Positions 32,517 through 42,651 of a stretch of DNA of 64,000 bases are shown here, one piece after another (position 1 is the stretch's first letter; the number at the start of each line of letters is the position of its first letter). A program made the position numbers and the translations under genes. Origin of the DNA: Cotesia glomerata (lineage: Eukaryota; Arthropoda; Insecta; Hymenoptera; Braconidae). The notes below the pieces were generated by a model. It worked only from the letters and a program-made list of their open reading frames with translations. It did not search any database and was not told where the DNA came from. The stretch is taken from the NCBI RefSeq assembly GCF_020080835.1, contig NC_058163.1:3321318-3385317 (forward strand), written 5' to 3'.

Positions 32517-33808
32517 TTTTATTTTTATTTTATTTTATTTATTTATCTGGTAAAGAATTCTATCGAGGTGTAAAGACACCTGTTTATAGAACCAGTACAA
32601 AAATACCAATTTTACAATATATATAATTTTTACAAAATTTTTGTCGATAATACAATGCAAAGAGATAATAAGTACAAAAGTAATAAATTTATATAGAAAG
32701 AAATACAAAATTATAGATAATTATCATAAAAAGAAATATCCAATCAAATACTCGCATTTTCCATTACATTTTTCAAGCATGTTAACCATTAAGGTTTCTT
32801 ATCCAGTAACAACTTTTTTTTTAACAATTTTTTACTACAGACTAAGGTAAAAGCCCCAATAGATGATCATGTACCAGTATATGATCACTCCATGTATTTG
32901 TATACCTATATTTATGAATATAGATATACAAATACATGGAGTGATCATATACTGGTACGTGATCATCTATTGGGGCTTTTACCTTATAGTTTTCATATCA
33001 GCAGAGAGCTTGTTATAATATTTAATTGCTACATAATAAGCATTCTGAGTACTAATAGTTTTGTTTATTTTTGGTAGAACTAACAACTTAGATCTTGTAT
33101 TTGTACATTTTTCATAGAATAGGCTTTTACATTCTTGATAGTAGTAAGTTAATGCATTTATTATAAATGAGTTTCTAATTGTCAAGGGGATATTGTTGTA
33201 ATTATTTTTACATAGCTTTTTAATTATTTTATGTTGAAGAGATGTGATAGGTTTAATTGAATTGTTATAGGCTCCTCCCCATGCAACAATGCCATAGTTT
33301 ATTATGCTTTCAAACAGTCCATGATAAATAGTTTTTAAAATAGAAGAATTAAGTACCTGGCTAAGCTTGTAAAAAAGGAAAGTGAAATAGTTAAGCTTCT
33401 TAGATAATTCATAGGCATGTTTATCCCACTTCAAGTGTTTATCAAAATATATCCCTAAATATTTACAATTATCAACTCTTGTCAGAGGCTTACCATTTAT
33501 TTGTAAATCAAACTTATTTGGGATACTGTCTATGTAGCTTACAAAGGTAATAAAAGTAGATTTTTCTACATTAAGAGATAGTTGGTTTTCCCTGAGCCAT
33601 ATATCTATTTTATTAAGCCACTCAGTTAATTTATATTGGACTTCATTCCAGATATTTCCAGTACAAGAAATAGCTGTGTAGTCAGCATAGGAAACTATAG
33701 CATTGCTTGGTATCACTTTAAAAATATCATTTATGTATAATAAAAACAGCAAAGGCCCAAGAATCGTGCCTTGCGGAACCCCAACTTTAATAGTTTTAGT
33801 TTTTAGTA
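32517..33808 (-). pseudogene. Truncated LINE (reverse transcriptase) inserted behind copy G
   Basis: The minus strand reads GVPQGTILGPLLFLLYINDIF, then VSYADYTAISCTG, ENQLSLNVEKSTFITF, CKYLGIYFDKHLKWDKH and ESIINYGIVAWGG: reverse transcriptase from the PQG motif through the thumb of a jockey-like non-LTR element. The catalytic YADD is YADY here, so the enzyme would be dead. It is 5' truncated near 33808 and ends in an AAATAAA-type tail near 32517-32545. Compared with flanks of other copies, it interrupts attaatt..aattgaat, a simple insertion site. A MITE sits inside it at 32845-32984. Confidence 0.8.
32845..32984. mobile_element. 140-bp hairpin MITE with near-perfect arms
   Basis: aggtaaaagccccaatagat at the left is mirrored exactly at the right, and the arms stay complementary for about 58 bases with one or two mismatches. 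TA flanks both ends (32843-32844 and 32985-32986), as for Tc1/mariner-type insertion. It lies in the LINE relic, so it is younger. An end of the same family is at about 39689-39705. Confidence 0.85.
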
Positions 33809-34940
33809 ATTGAATTTGATATTTTTTTTCTAGTAAAATAAATGAGTTTGAAAAAAATCATTTTTTAATTTATTTATTATTGAAATTTTAATAATTCTTA
33901 ATTTAGTTGTTTAATTTTTATAAAAAAAAAAATATATTTTTCTCAATTTTAAAACTTTCTCATAATCCTAAGTCAATGCTGTCATTAATTTAAATTTATC
34001 AAATTTATTTCCAATAAATTAATCACTCGGTTTTTTTGAAACTAGAAACATTTTTTTAAATGCATCGATAGTAAACATTAAAGAATGAAACAAAATTTAT
34101 TTTCAATTTAAAAAAAAAAAGAAGAATTTTGTAGTAAATTGAGGTTTTTCAAAAAAAAATTTCAAATATTTTATAATTAAAATAATCCATAATAACTCTC
34201 ATAAAAATTTTGTCAAGTGTATTTAATTTTCTATACCATCATTTCTTTCGTCTCGATGATAATTTCATAAAGTTTTATGAATTTTATGTAATTTGTATAA
34301 AAATTAATTTTCTTTTTCTTTAATTTTATGGAATTCATGAAAATTTTTTTTTCCGAGTAAATTATATCTTAATCAAGAAAAATTTTTTCAAATGCATAAA
34401 AAGAAATATGAATTATTATTTAATAGTGATAATAATAATAAATAAAAATTTAATCAGCCGTCATCTAATAATTTAAATAAAATTTTTTATTGAAAAATTT
34501 ATTTGAATTGAATTAAAAAAAAAAAAATTAGATATTTAAACAATTTGAATAGTTTTAAGTGCAATTTTTAAGAATACATTTTATTCCATAATTTTGAATG
34601 ATTTAAAAAATCAAAAAATGGTAAATGACTGCTGACTTTTGTATTATTGGTCCGATCACTTCAAAAATTTAACACATTAATTTTAGAGATATATTTACTT
34701 TCGAAAAATGTGAAAAAAAATCATTTTTTTAAAGTTACAAACCAGAATGATCTCTTAAAAGTCATAAAAAATATAATATTAAATTTTACAAATAAAGTTT
34801 GTTTTTATTTTCTCTACAATAATTTTTTTTAATAAAAAAATTTCTAAAAATTTTTAGATGTCGGCTAACTTAATTTTGATTATAAAAATTAAAAATTTTA
34901 GTCATTAATCTGTCACAAAAAATTTTTTTACTTATCTTAA
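33809..34940. repeat. Ankyrin-array spacer without a gene
   Basis: No gene. Shared 3' flank resumes at 33809, then AT-rich text, then the shared spacer block near 34440-34690 (atcagccgtcatct..tggtccgatcacttc). No ankyrin coding sequence follows before the large palindrome, so a copy may have been lost here. Confidence 0.5.
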
Positions 34941-36847
34941 TACTATGCGCGACATTAATTTATCCCTGTTCGTGTTACTTTTGTATTATTGGAAATGTGT
35001 ATTTTTGGACATTTGAATAAATGGATATGGAAATTTCTAAAAATGGACATTTGATTTTTTGGAAATAATAATAAAAGTACTTAAGTAAAATTAGACATTA
35101 ATATAAATGGACATTAATAAAAAAGGAAATAATTATAAATGTACAACTGCACTTATGGCCAACTTAAAAAAATGAAATCCCTATTTTTGAAAATATCTCC
35201 AAATGGAAATAAAAGTATTTGGTAAAGAGTTCAAATGAACAAATGGATTAATGGACATTTTCTTAAATAGACATTTATGAAAATGGATAATAATATAAAA
35301 AGACATCAGTAAAAATGGTTAAAAATACAGATGTACAATCGAATAAATGGAATAGTCATTTAATGAACGTATGATTTTATGAACAATTGAAAAAATGGAT
35401 ATTTAAATTTTAGGAAAAGTGAATAAATGGACATTTGTATAAATGCCCATCAATAAAAATGAACTCTGTAAAAATGAACATTTAAATAAATGAACTTCGA
35501 TAAAAAAATACTTACTTAAATGGAAATTAGTAAAAATGGACATTCATAAAAATGTAAATTAGTAAAAATGGAGATTTCTAAAAATGGATAAATGATTTAA
35601 ATTTAATTATAAATAATTATGAAGTTGATAAATTATAAAATTAGGGTTTTGGTGTGCGTAAAGGAAAAAAGATGTCAGAAGAGCTGGGAACTTGGCTACC
35701 AAGACATCTTCTTCGTAGGTTTTTTCGGAAAACGATAAAACATCAATCAGCTCATCTAATATTATACTTAAATGATGTTAAAAAAATGTCTTGGTAGCCG
35801 CATTTCCAGCTCTTCTGACATCATTTAAGTGTAATGTTTGATGAGCTGATTGATGTTTTATCGTTTTCAACTTGGTAGCCAAGTTCCCAGCTCTTCGACA
35901 TCTTTTTCCTTTACGCACACCAAAACCCAATTTTATAATTTATCAACTCATATTATTATAATAAATTTAAATCATTTATCCATTTTTAGAAATCTCCATT
36001 TTTACTAATTTAAATTTTTATGAATGTCCATTTTTACTAATTTCCATTTAAGTAAGTATTTTTTTTATCGAAGTTCATTTATTTAAATGTTCATTTTTAC
36101 AGAGTTCATTTTTATTGATGGGCATTTATACAAATGTCCATTTCTGCTCTCCGGCCGGAAAGTGGCAACTTTCTGGCCGCTGCGCTAAACAAAGTTGCCA
36201 CATTCCGGCTACGTCGAGCAGAAAAATAGTATACACACCTTGGCCAGTAAATAAGAAAGCCTCAGATCACATGTTTGTCAACCTCGGCTTCGCCTCGGCC
36301 AACAACTACATGTGATCTGAGACTTTTCTTATTTTACTGGCCTAGGTATGTAATATACTATTTATTCACTTTTCCTAAAATTTAAATATCCATTTTTTCA
36401 ATTGTTCATAAAATCATACGTTCATTAAATGACTATTCCATTTATTCGATTGTACATCTGTATTTTTAACCATTTTTACTGATGTCTTTTTATATTATTA
36501 TCCATTTTCATCAATGTCTATTTAAGAAAATGTCCATTAATCCATTTGTTCATTTGAACTCTTTACCAAATACTTTTATTTCCATTTGGAGATATTTTCA
36601 AAAATAGGGATTTCATTTTTTTAAGTTGGCCATAAGTGCAGTTGTACATTTATAATTATTTCCTTTTTTATTAATGTCCATTTATATTAATGTCTAATTT
36701 TACTTAAGTACTTTTGTTATTATTTCCAAAAAATCAAATGTCCATTTTTAGAAATTTCCATATCCATTTATTCAAATGTCCAAAAATACACATTTCCAAT
36801 AATACAAAAGTAACAAGAACAGGGATAAATTAATGTCACGCATAGTA
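34941..36847. mobile_element. 1.9-kb palindromic (foldback) element
   Basis: Left end tactatgcgcgacattaattt is mirrored by aaattaatgtcacgcatagta at the right end (36827-36847). The arms stay complementary over about 700 bases inward, made of degenerate aaatggacatt-type text. The centre (35640-35940) holds smaller inverted repeats (gatgtcagaagagctgg / ccagctcttctgacatc and a gataaaacatcaatcagctca pair). A TA is present at both outer edges. The right arm is interrupted by a 216-bp insertion. No ORF of note. If transcribed it would fold into a very long hairpin. Confidence 0.85.
36144..36359. mobile_element. 216-bp element nested in the palindrome, ATTT duplication
   Basis: Comparison with the other arm shows the precise break: attt occurs at 36140-36143 and again at 36360-36363, while the intact arm has it once. 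The element is unusually GC-rich, with gccggaaagtggcaactttc at one end and an internal palindrome (cctcagatcacatg..catgtgatctgag) around cggcttcgcctcggcc. A relative lies at about 40045-40280. Confidence 0.8.
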
Positions 36848-37040
36848 GATAACAAGGGTAACTAAGTTCTGAGTAGGGCTGACTTTATCTACCAAAAAAT
36901 TATTATTTAGACACTTAAATAAATATACCTTGCATGGTTTTATTATAGATTTTTTAAAAAAACAATATAGTTACTTTAAGTTGTTGCTACAAGATATGCT
37001 AAGATCTGCCAAGAACTTAGTAAACTTGAACGCGGCCATT
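36848..37040. other. Short spacer
   Basis: AT-rich, no gene. Confidence 0.4.
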
Positions 37041-37172
37041 AACGCTCTCGCTATATGTCACACAATAAAAATGACAGTTGAAAAAAATTTAAACTAAAAC
37101 ATAACCTATAATATTTAGTTAATTTTAACAACTAGCTGATAATCATTTTTTGTTATAAAAATAATTAAAGTC
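37041..37172 (+). promoter_or_regulatory. Conserved 5' block of the ankyrin-PRANC genes (copy H)
   Basis: aacgctctcgctatatgtca, cataacctataatatttagt, ttttaacaactagctgataa and aataattaaagtcATG. It is a diverged form of the block before D, E and I. Confidence 0.5.
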
Positions 37173-38540
37173 ATGAATAATACCAGAGAAGAAATAGAAA
37201 ACTTTAAAATCTTGCGTGACTTAACCTACGAAGAAGTTCGTGACTCAATAATGTCAAAGAAGTTATCTGTCAACACGGTGGTAAAAATTTATGAGAGAGA
37301 TCGAATGAAAATTCCTGGTTCAAAAGTCTTACCGCTATCCGATCCCGAAAAATATTTCTTCGAATATACTATTCTTCACTTGGCTCTTTATGTAGACGAC
37401 GATGAATTCGTAGACTTCCTCCTGAAGAACAATGCCGACACCAAGCTAGAGACAGAACATTTGGCTGCGGTAATTTTATCGGCGATAAGGTTGAACCGCT
37501 TGAAGTATGTAAAGAAATTAGTGACAGCTGGTGCTGATGTCAATCAGATTATTTTTGTAGATGATACACATGAGAGAGAGAGTGATAGGTTTAATAATGA
37601 AGGTAATCCTCGTATTTATTATAATGTGTATACACCTCTGGAATTCGCTGTCAATCTGAATGCATATGAGATCGCTGAATTTCTCATCAGCCAGGGCGCC
37701 GATGTTCACGAAAGATATCGCAATGACGAAGCGTATAGCGACTCGTCGATGGGTATCGCTGCTACGTCAAATAACGTAGAAATGATGAAATTGCTGATCA
37801 AACATGGCGCTGATATTAATGCTGGAGATGAGGATGGTATAACTCCTCTGATGAAAGCAGCTGTTGAAAGCAATAACTCAGCAAGTCGCAGGTTATTGCT
37901 AAGTCAACCTTTTATAGAAATAAATTCTCTGACTGATGACAAGAGATCTTGTCTTCATTTTCCAACGATTTGGACTGGCATTGATGTTCCTGAGTCTAGT
38001 CTTCAAGATCTTCTGGATGCAGGATGTGATGTCAATATTGTGAGCAAACATGGCGAATTACCGATTGATAGCTATGGAGACAAAGAAGAGCGCCTCGAGG
38101 TGATGAAGAAGCATGTTGTTAAGCTGATGGCGGCTGGCTTTTACATCTGCGATAGGAATAAAGAAGTTGTTTCAGGAAGTGAATTAGGAAATTTCAGAGT
38201 TGAATGTGATACAGAAGTTGAAGTCATGAAGAATACTTATGGAATAATGGCTGGATTTTCTTTGTTTGATATACTGCACAGATCTTATCACAAACTGGCG
38301 CTGAGGATCAAGAATGGAGATGAAGATAAGTTTGACGACAAAATGGCAGCCAAGTTTCCTCTGTACGCAGGAATGATTAAGTATCGCTTGGAAAAAGCTA
38401 GTCAACGAAGAAAATTGTTCAATCAAGTTGAAAATATTCTCTATAAAATCTTTTCTAGATATCTTCCTGCTACTTTTATTCATGAAATGTTTTTTTATTT
38501 TAGTAACTTTGAATTGAGTAAATTGTCGGAAATTAAGTAA
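37173..38540 (+). CDS. Ankyrin-repeat protein with C-terminal PRANC-like domain, copy H
   Basis: Intact, intronless, 455 residues. Leader 1-60 (YEEVRDSIMSKKLSVNTVVK), ankyrin repeats about 65-300 (TILHLALYVDDDEF; LVTAGADVNQI; YTPLEFAVNLNAYEIAEFLI; LLIKHGADINAGDEDG; ITPLMKAAV; GCDVNIVSKHGELPIDSYGD), a hinge with MAAGFYICDRNKEVVSGSEL at about 319-338, and the C-terminal domain about 355-452 with LPATFIHEMFFYFSNFEL at 431-448. Its 3' flank (including aatcatagaatacgtgtaaa) is nearly the same as that of copy I, so H and I arose by a recent duplication of a unit longer than the gene. Ubiquitin-ligase adaptor role inferred. Confidence 0.9.
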   Translation: MNNTREEIENFKILRDLTYEEVRDSIMSKKLSVNTVVKIYERDRMKIPGSKVLPLSDPEKYFFEYTILHLALYVDDDEFVDFLLKNNADTKLETEHLAAVILSAIRLNRLKYVKKLVTAGADVNQIIFVDDTHERESDRFNNEGNPRIYYNVYTPLEFAVNLNAYEIAEFLISQGADVHERYRNDEAYSDSSMGIAATSNNVEMMKLLIKHGADINAGDEDGITPLMKAAVESNNSASRRLLLSQPFIEINSLTDDKRSCLHFPTIWTGIDVPESSLQDLLDAGCDVNIVSKHGELPIDSYGDKEERLEVMKKHVVKLMAAGFYICDRNKEVVSGSELGNFRVECDTEVEVMKNTYGIMAGFSLFDILHRSYHKLALRIKNGDEDKFDDKMAAKFPLYAGMIKYRLEKASQRRKLFNQVENILYKIFSRYLPATFIHEMFFYFSNFELSKLSEIK

Positions 38541-39172
38541 GCGGAAGATAAGTTTTATTATCGGTCATTTAATTTTATTTATCATTGATTTCTTTTCAGT
38601 AAATTTATAAATATATAGTTGAGCTTTCAATATTTGTATGCTTGTAATAATTTTGTATTTTTATCAATTAAATGTGGTACTTTTGTAATAATAAAAAATA
38701 AGTTAGAGAAGAATTATTTTTTTAATTTCTTATTACTGTAATATTGGATTTTTATAATCATTAATTTAATTGTTTAATCATAGAATACGTGTAAAAATAA
38801 TTGAGCAGAGAATTTACACTACAATAATAATAAAAAATATATATATATTTTATATTTTATAAAAATTTTAGAAGTAATTTTAAATTAAAAAAACAATTTT
38901 TTAATATTTGCTAATTATAATAATCATAATAATTACGCTTATGAATATTTTATGAATTTTTGTAAAATATATATAATTTTTTGTACCATCAATTCTTTTG
39001 TCTCGATAATTTATTTGATAAAATTTCATGAATTTTATCAAATTTATATCAAAATTAACAAAGATTTTTTTTTTAATTTCATTAAATTTTAAGTGTCCGC
39101 TGGTGTCAGTACAAACGTGAGCATTAATGCTTGGGTTTAAAATAAACTCCATCCCTCTCACATACCAATACC
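38541..39172. repeat. 3' flank of copy H
   Basis: No gene. Near-identical to 42263-42600 behind copy I for the first 300 bases. Confidence 0.6.
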
Positions 39173-39292
39173 AGGCTTTTACGTTTGCGATAAGAATAAA
39201 GAAGTTGTCTCAGGAAGTGAATTGAGTAAATTTAGAGTTGAATGTGATAAAGAAGTTGAAGTTATGAAGAATACTTATGGAATAATGGCTCG
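39173..39292 (+). pseudogene. Ankyrin-PRANC scrap (J)
   Basis: A 120-base piece encoding AGFYVCDKNKEVVSGSELSK and then VECDKEVEVMKNTYGIMA, the hinge segment before the C-terminal domain, with nothing of the family on either side. A remnant of a lost copy or of unequal exchange. Confidence 0.85.
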
Positions 39293-39917
39293 ATTCCCAG
39301 TCAATTCCCCGTAATAAATATTATAAAGCATACAATTAATTTCGATTATTCAATTTTATAAATATTTCATGTACTGTTAATTAAAAAAAAAAATAGGTCA
39401 TATAATTACATGAAAAAATTAATTTAAACTCGGCAGTTAAAAAAAATGCTTTTCTAACCAAAGTTGTTAAGAAAATAGACGCTCGTAAGCTGATTTGATG
39501 AACTGGTGGTAACTTTATTTTTTTTTAATAATTAATATTTAATATTTTGAACTGAAAGTGATTTTTTTTCAATTTTTTAATTAATTAGAATTGTATAAAA
39601 ATTTATTTGATCGTTATTCTTATTACAGATAATTTAATATATTTAAAGATAATTTAGGGTGTCAATATTTAGACCCCCGTCGATAATTGGGGCTTTTACC
39701 TTACATTTAGAGATATATTTACTGTCGGAAAATGTAAAAAAAAAAAATAATTTCTTAAAAAGTTACAAACCAGAATCATGAAAAAATAACGCTAAATTTT
39801 AAAAATGAAATTTGTTTTTATTCTTTTTTATGATGATTTTTTTAATGAAAAAATTTATAAAAATTTTTAGACGTCGGCTAACTTAATTTTCATTACAAAA
39901 AATAAATTTTCATTATA
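39293..39917. other. Spacer with a MITE end
   Basis: No gene. About 39689-39705 carries the tggggcttttacctta end of the aggtaaaag MITE family; the partner end is not visible. After it comes shared spacer text (agagatatatttact..gaaaatg). Confidence 0.5.
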
Positions 39918-40659
39918 GGGACCGAGCACTAACTGTAGAGGCAGCACATCTGTCGGAAGTGGTGCGCCCTGGTGTTTAACAAAAGCACTAAATGGGCAAA
40001 AAGTATTACAATAGCTTATGTGTTTTTTGACTTAATAATAGAATAAATAATAATAGTATATTACACACCTAGGGAAGTAAAGTAAGAAATGTCTCAGATC
40101 ACATGTAATTGTTGGCCGAGGCGAAGCCGAGGTCAACAAACATGTGATCTGAGGCTTTCTTATTCACTTCCCGTGGAGTGTATACTATTTTTTTGTCCGA
40201 CGAAGGCGGAAAGCGGCAACTTAGTTTAGCGCAGCGGGACGAAAGTTGTCACTTTCCGCCCGGAGGGCAAAAAAATATGCTTTTTGACCAGTATTAATCG
40301 ATCGTATTTGAAGCAAAAATAATTCACAAGGTTAAAAAAAAACTTTAGGCCATGTATATTAAATGTGATAAAAGAAATTCAGCATTATTAAGTCAAATAG
40401 CCATGTAAACATAGCCTCCAAAGTTCGATTCCGCCTCTAAACACGTCATGTGCCTGTCATTTTTCTCTGGAGTACTTGATATATTTATATATGTCGTGAT
40501 ATATCAAAACTCTATAGTTGAAAAAATTTCGAACAATTTATTAATTTATTAAAATAAAAAATAAATCAACATTAAATCACATGTTAGAGTTTAAAATTTT
40601 TGCCCATTAGCTTACAATTTCTATCATCAGTTGGCGTGACAGTCTATACGCTCGGTCCC
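39918..40659. mobile_element. 742-bp element with gggaccgagc inverted ends and TATA duplication
   Basis: Ends gggaccgagc (39918) and gctcggtccc (40650-40659). TATA lies on both sides (39914-39917 and 40660-40663), while the paralogous flank of copy E reads gattataatctg with one TATA, an empty site. Inside is a second, GC-rich palindromic element (about 40045-40280) related to 36144-36359. No transposase. Confidence 0.8.
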
Positions 40660-40754
40660 TATAATCTGTTACAGACAATTTTTGTACTAATAATAGACAA
40701 TGAGCGTAACCTATAATATACAAGTTAATTATTTAAACTACAAAAAAAAAACGT

Positions 40755-40888
40755 TAACGCACCCACTAGATGTCACCCAATGTAGGTGATAGTTGTGAAA
40801 AATATAAGCCAAGAAATAACCTATAATATTTGGTTAATTTTAACATACAGCTGATAATCAATTTGTGTTTTAAAAAATAATTAAAGTC
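40755..40888 (+). promoter_or_regulatory. Conserved 5' block of the ankyrin-PRANC genes (copy I)
   Basis: aacgcacccactagatgtca, aataacctataatatttggt, ttaacatacagctgataatc and aataattaaagtcATG. Confidence 0.5.
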
Positions 40889-42262
40889 ATGGACAATCTT
40901 ATAGAACAAATAAAAGACTTTTTCATCTTCCGTGAATTAAACTACAAAGAAGTTCGTAACTTAATAATGTCAAAAGAGTTATATGTCAACACGGTAGTAA
41001 AAATTTATGATAGAGATCGAATTAAAATTCAGAGTTCAGAATTCTTACCGCTAAACGATCGCCGAGAATATTTTTTCGAGTATACTATTCTTCACTTGGC
41101 TGTTTACGTAGATGACGATGAATTCGTAGACTTCCTCCTGGAGAACAATGCCGACACAAAGCTGGAGACAGAACATTTGGCAGCGGTAATTTTATCGGCG
41201 ATAAGTCTAAACAGCTTGAAGTACGTAAAGAAATTAGTGACAGCTGGTGCTGATGTCAATCAGATTATCTGTGTACTTGACACATATGAGAGAGAAAGGG
41301 ATAGGCTTAATGATGAAGGTAATCCTCATATTTATCATAATTATTATACACCGTTGGAATATGCTGTCCAGCTGGATGCATATAAGATTGCTGAATTTCT
41401 CATCAGCCAGGGCGCTAATGTTCACGGAAGAATTGGCAATGACGGAGACAATACTGACTCGCCAATGGGTATCGCTGCTTTGTCGAATAACGTAAAAATG
41501 TTGAAATTGTTGATCAAACATGGCGCTGATATTAATGCTAGAGACGAAAATGGTTTGACTCCTCTGATGAAAACAGCTGTTGAAGACGATAACTCAGCAA
41601 GTCGCAAGTTTTTGCTACGTCAACCTTTTATAGAAATAAATTCTCTGACTAATGACAAGAAATCTTGTCTTCATTTTCCAGGAGTTTGGAGCATGGTAGA
41701 TGAAATTGATCCCGAGTCTAGTCTTCAAGATCTCCTGAATGCAGGTTGTGATGTCAATATTGTGAGCAATCATGACGAATTACCGATTGATACTTATGGA
41801 GACAAAGAAATGTGCTTTGAGGTTATGAAGAAGCATATTGTTAAGCTGATGGCGGCTGGCTTTTACGTCTGCGATAGGAATAAAAAAATTGTTTCAGAAA
41901 GTGAATTAAGGAAATTTAGAGTTAAATGTGATACAGAAGTTGAACTTATGAAGAATACTTACGGAATAATGGCTGGATTTTCCTTGTTTGATATACTGCA
42001 CCGATCTTATCACAAAATGGCACTGAGGTTCAAGGATGGAGATAAAGATAAGTTTGACAACAAAATGGCGGCCAAGTTTCCTCTGTACGCAAGAATGATT
42101 AAGTATCGCTTGGAAAAAGCTGGTCAGCGAAGAAAATTGTTCAATCAAGTTGAAAATATTCTCTATAAAGTTTTTTCTAGATATATTCCTGCTACTTTCA
42201 TTCATGAAATGTTTTTTTATTTTAGTAACTTTGAATTGAGTAAATTGTCGGAAATTAAGTAA
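40889..42262 (+). CDS. Ankyrin-repeat protein with C-terminal PRANC-like domain, copy I
   Basis: Intact, intronless, 457 residues. The leader has YKEVRNLIMSKELYVNTVVK; the ankyrin region (TILHLAVYVDDDEF, LVTAGADVNQI, YTPLEYAVQLDAYKIAEFLI, LLIKHGADINARDENGLTPL) and the C-terminal end (IPATFIHEMFFYFSNFEL) are complete. The first residue of the LP motif is Ile here, the only intact copy with that change. The upstream 5' block is complete, and a 742-bp element lies about 230 bases before the start codon, so it could affect expression. Its 3' flank is close to that of copy H. Confidence 0.9.
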   Translation: MDNLIEQIKDFFIFRELNYKEVRNLIMSKELYVNTVVKIYDRDRIKIQSSEFLPLNDRREYFFEYTILHLAVYVDDDEFVDFLLENNADTKLETEHLAAVILSAISLNSLKYVKKLVTAGADVNQIICVLDTYERERDRLNDEGNPHIYHNYYTPLEYAVQLDAYKIAEFLISQGANVHGRIGNDGDNTDSPMGIAALSNNVKMLKLLIKHGADINARDENGLTPLMKTAVEDDNSASRKFLLRQPFIEINSLTNDKKSCLHFPGVWSMVDEIDPESSLQDLLNAGCDVNIVSNHDELPIDTYGDKEMCFEVMKKHIVKLMAAGFYVCDRNKKIVSESELRKFRVKCDTEVELMKNTYGIMAGFSLFDILHRSYHKMALRFKDGDKDKFDNKMAAKFPLYARMIKYRLEKAGQRRKLFNQVENILYKVFSRYIPATFIHEMFFYFSNFELSKLSEIK

Positions 42263-42611
42263 GCGGAAGATAAGTTTTATTATTGGTCATTTAATTTTAT
42301 TTATCATTGATTTCTTTTCAGTAAATTTATAAATATATAGTTGAGCTCTCAATATTTGTATGCTTGTAATAATTTCGTATTTTTATGAATTAAATGTAGT
42401 ACTTTTTTAATAATAAAAAATAAGGTAGAGAAGAATTTTTTTTATAATTATTTATTATTGTAATATTGAATTTTTTAATCAATAATTTAATTGTTTAATC
42501 ATAGAATACGTGTAAAAATAATTGAGCAGAGAATTTACACTACAATAATAATAAAAAATATATATATTTTATAAAAATTTGAGATTATTTGAAAAATTTT
42601 CGTAGTAATTT

Positions 42612-42651
<40 letters not shown>

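Noticed and set aside
807..42262. Polydnavirus-type ankyrin (vankyrin) genes
   Set aside because: Those resemble IkB and are short. These have a long leader and a PRANC-like C-terminus, and no viral structural or circle-junction sequence is seen nearby.
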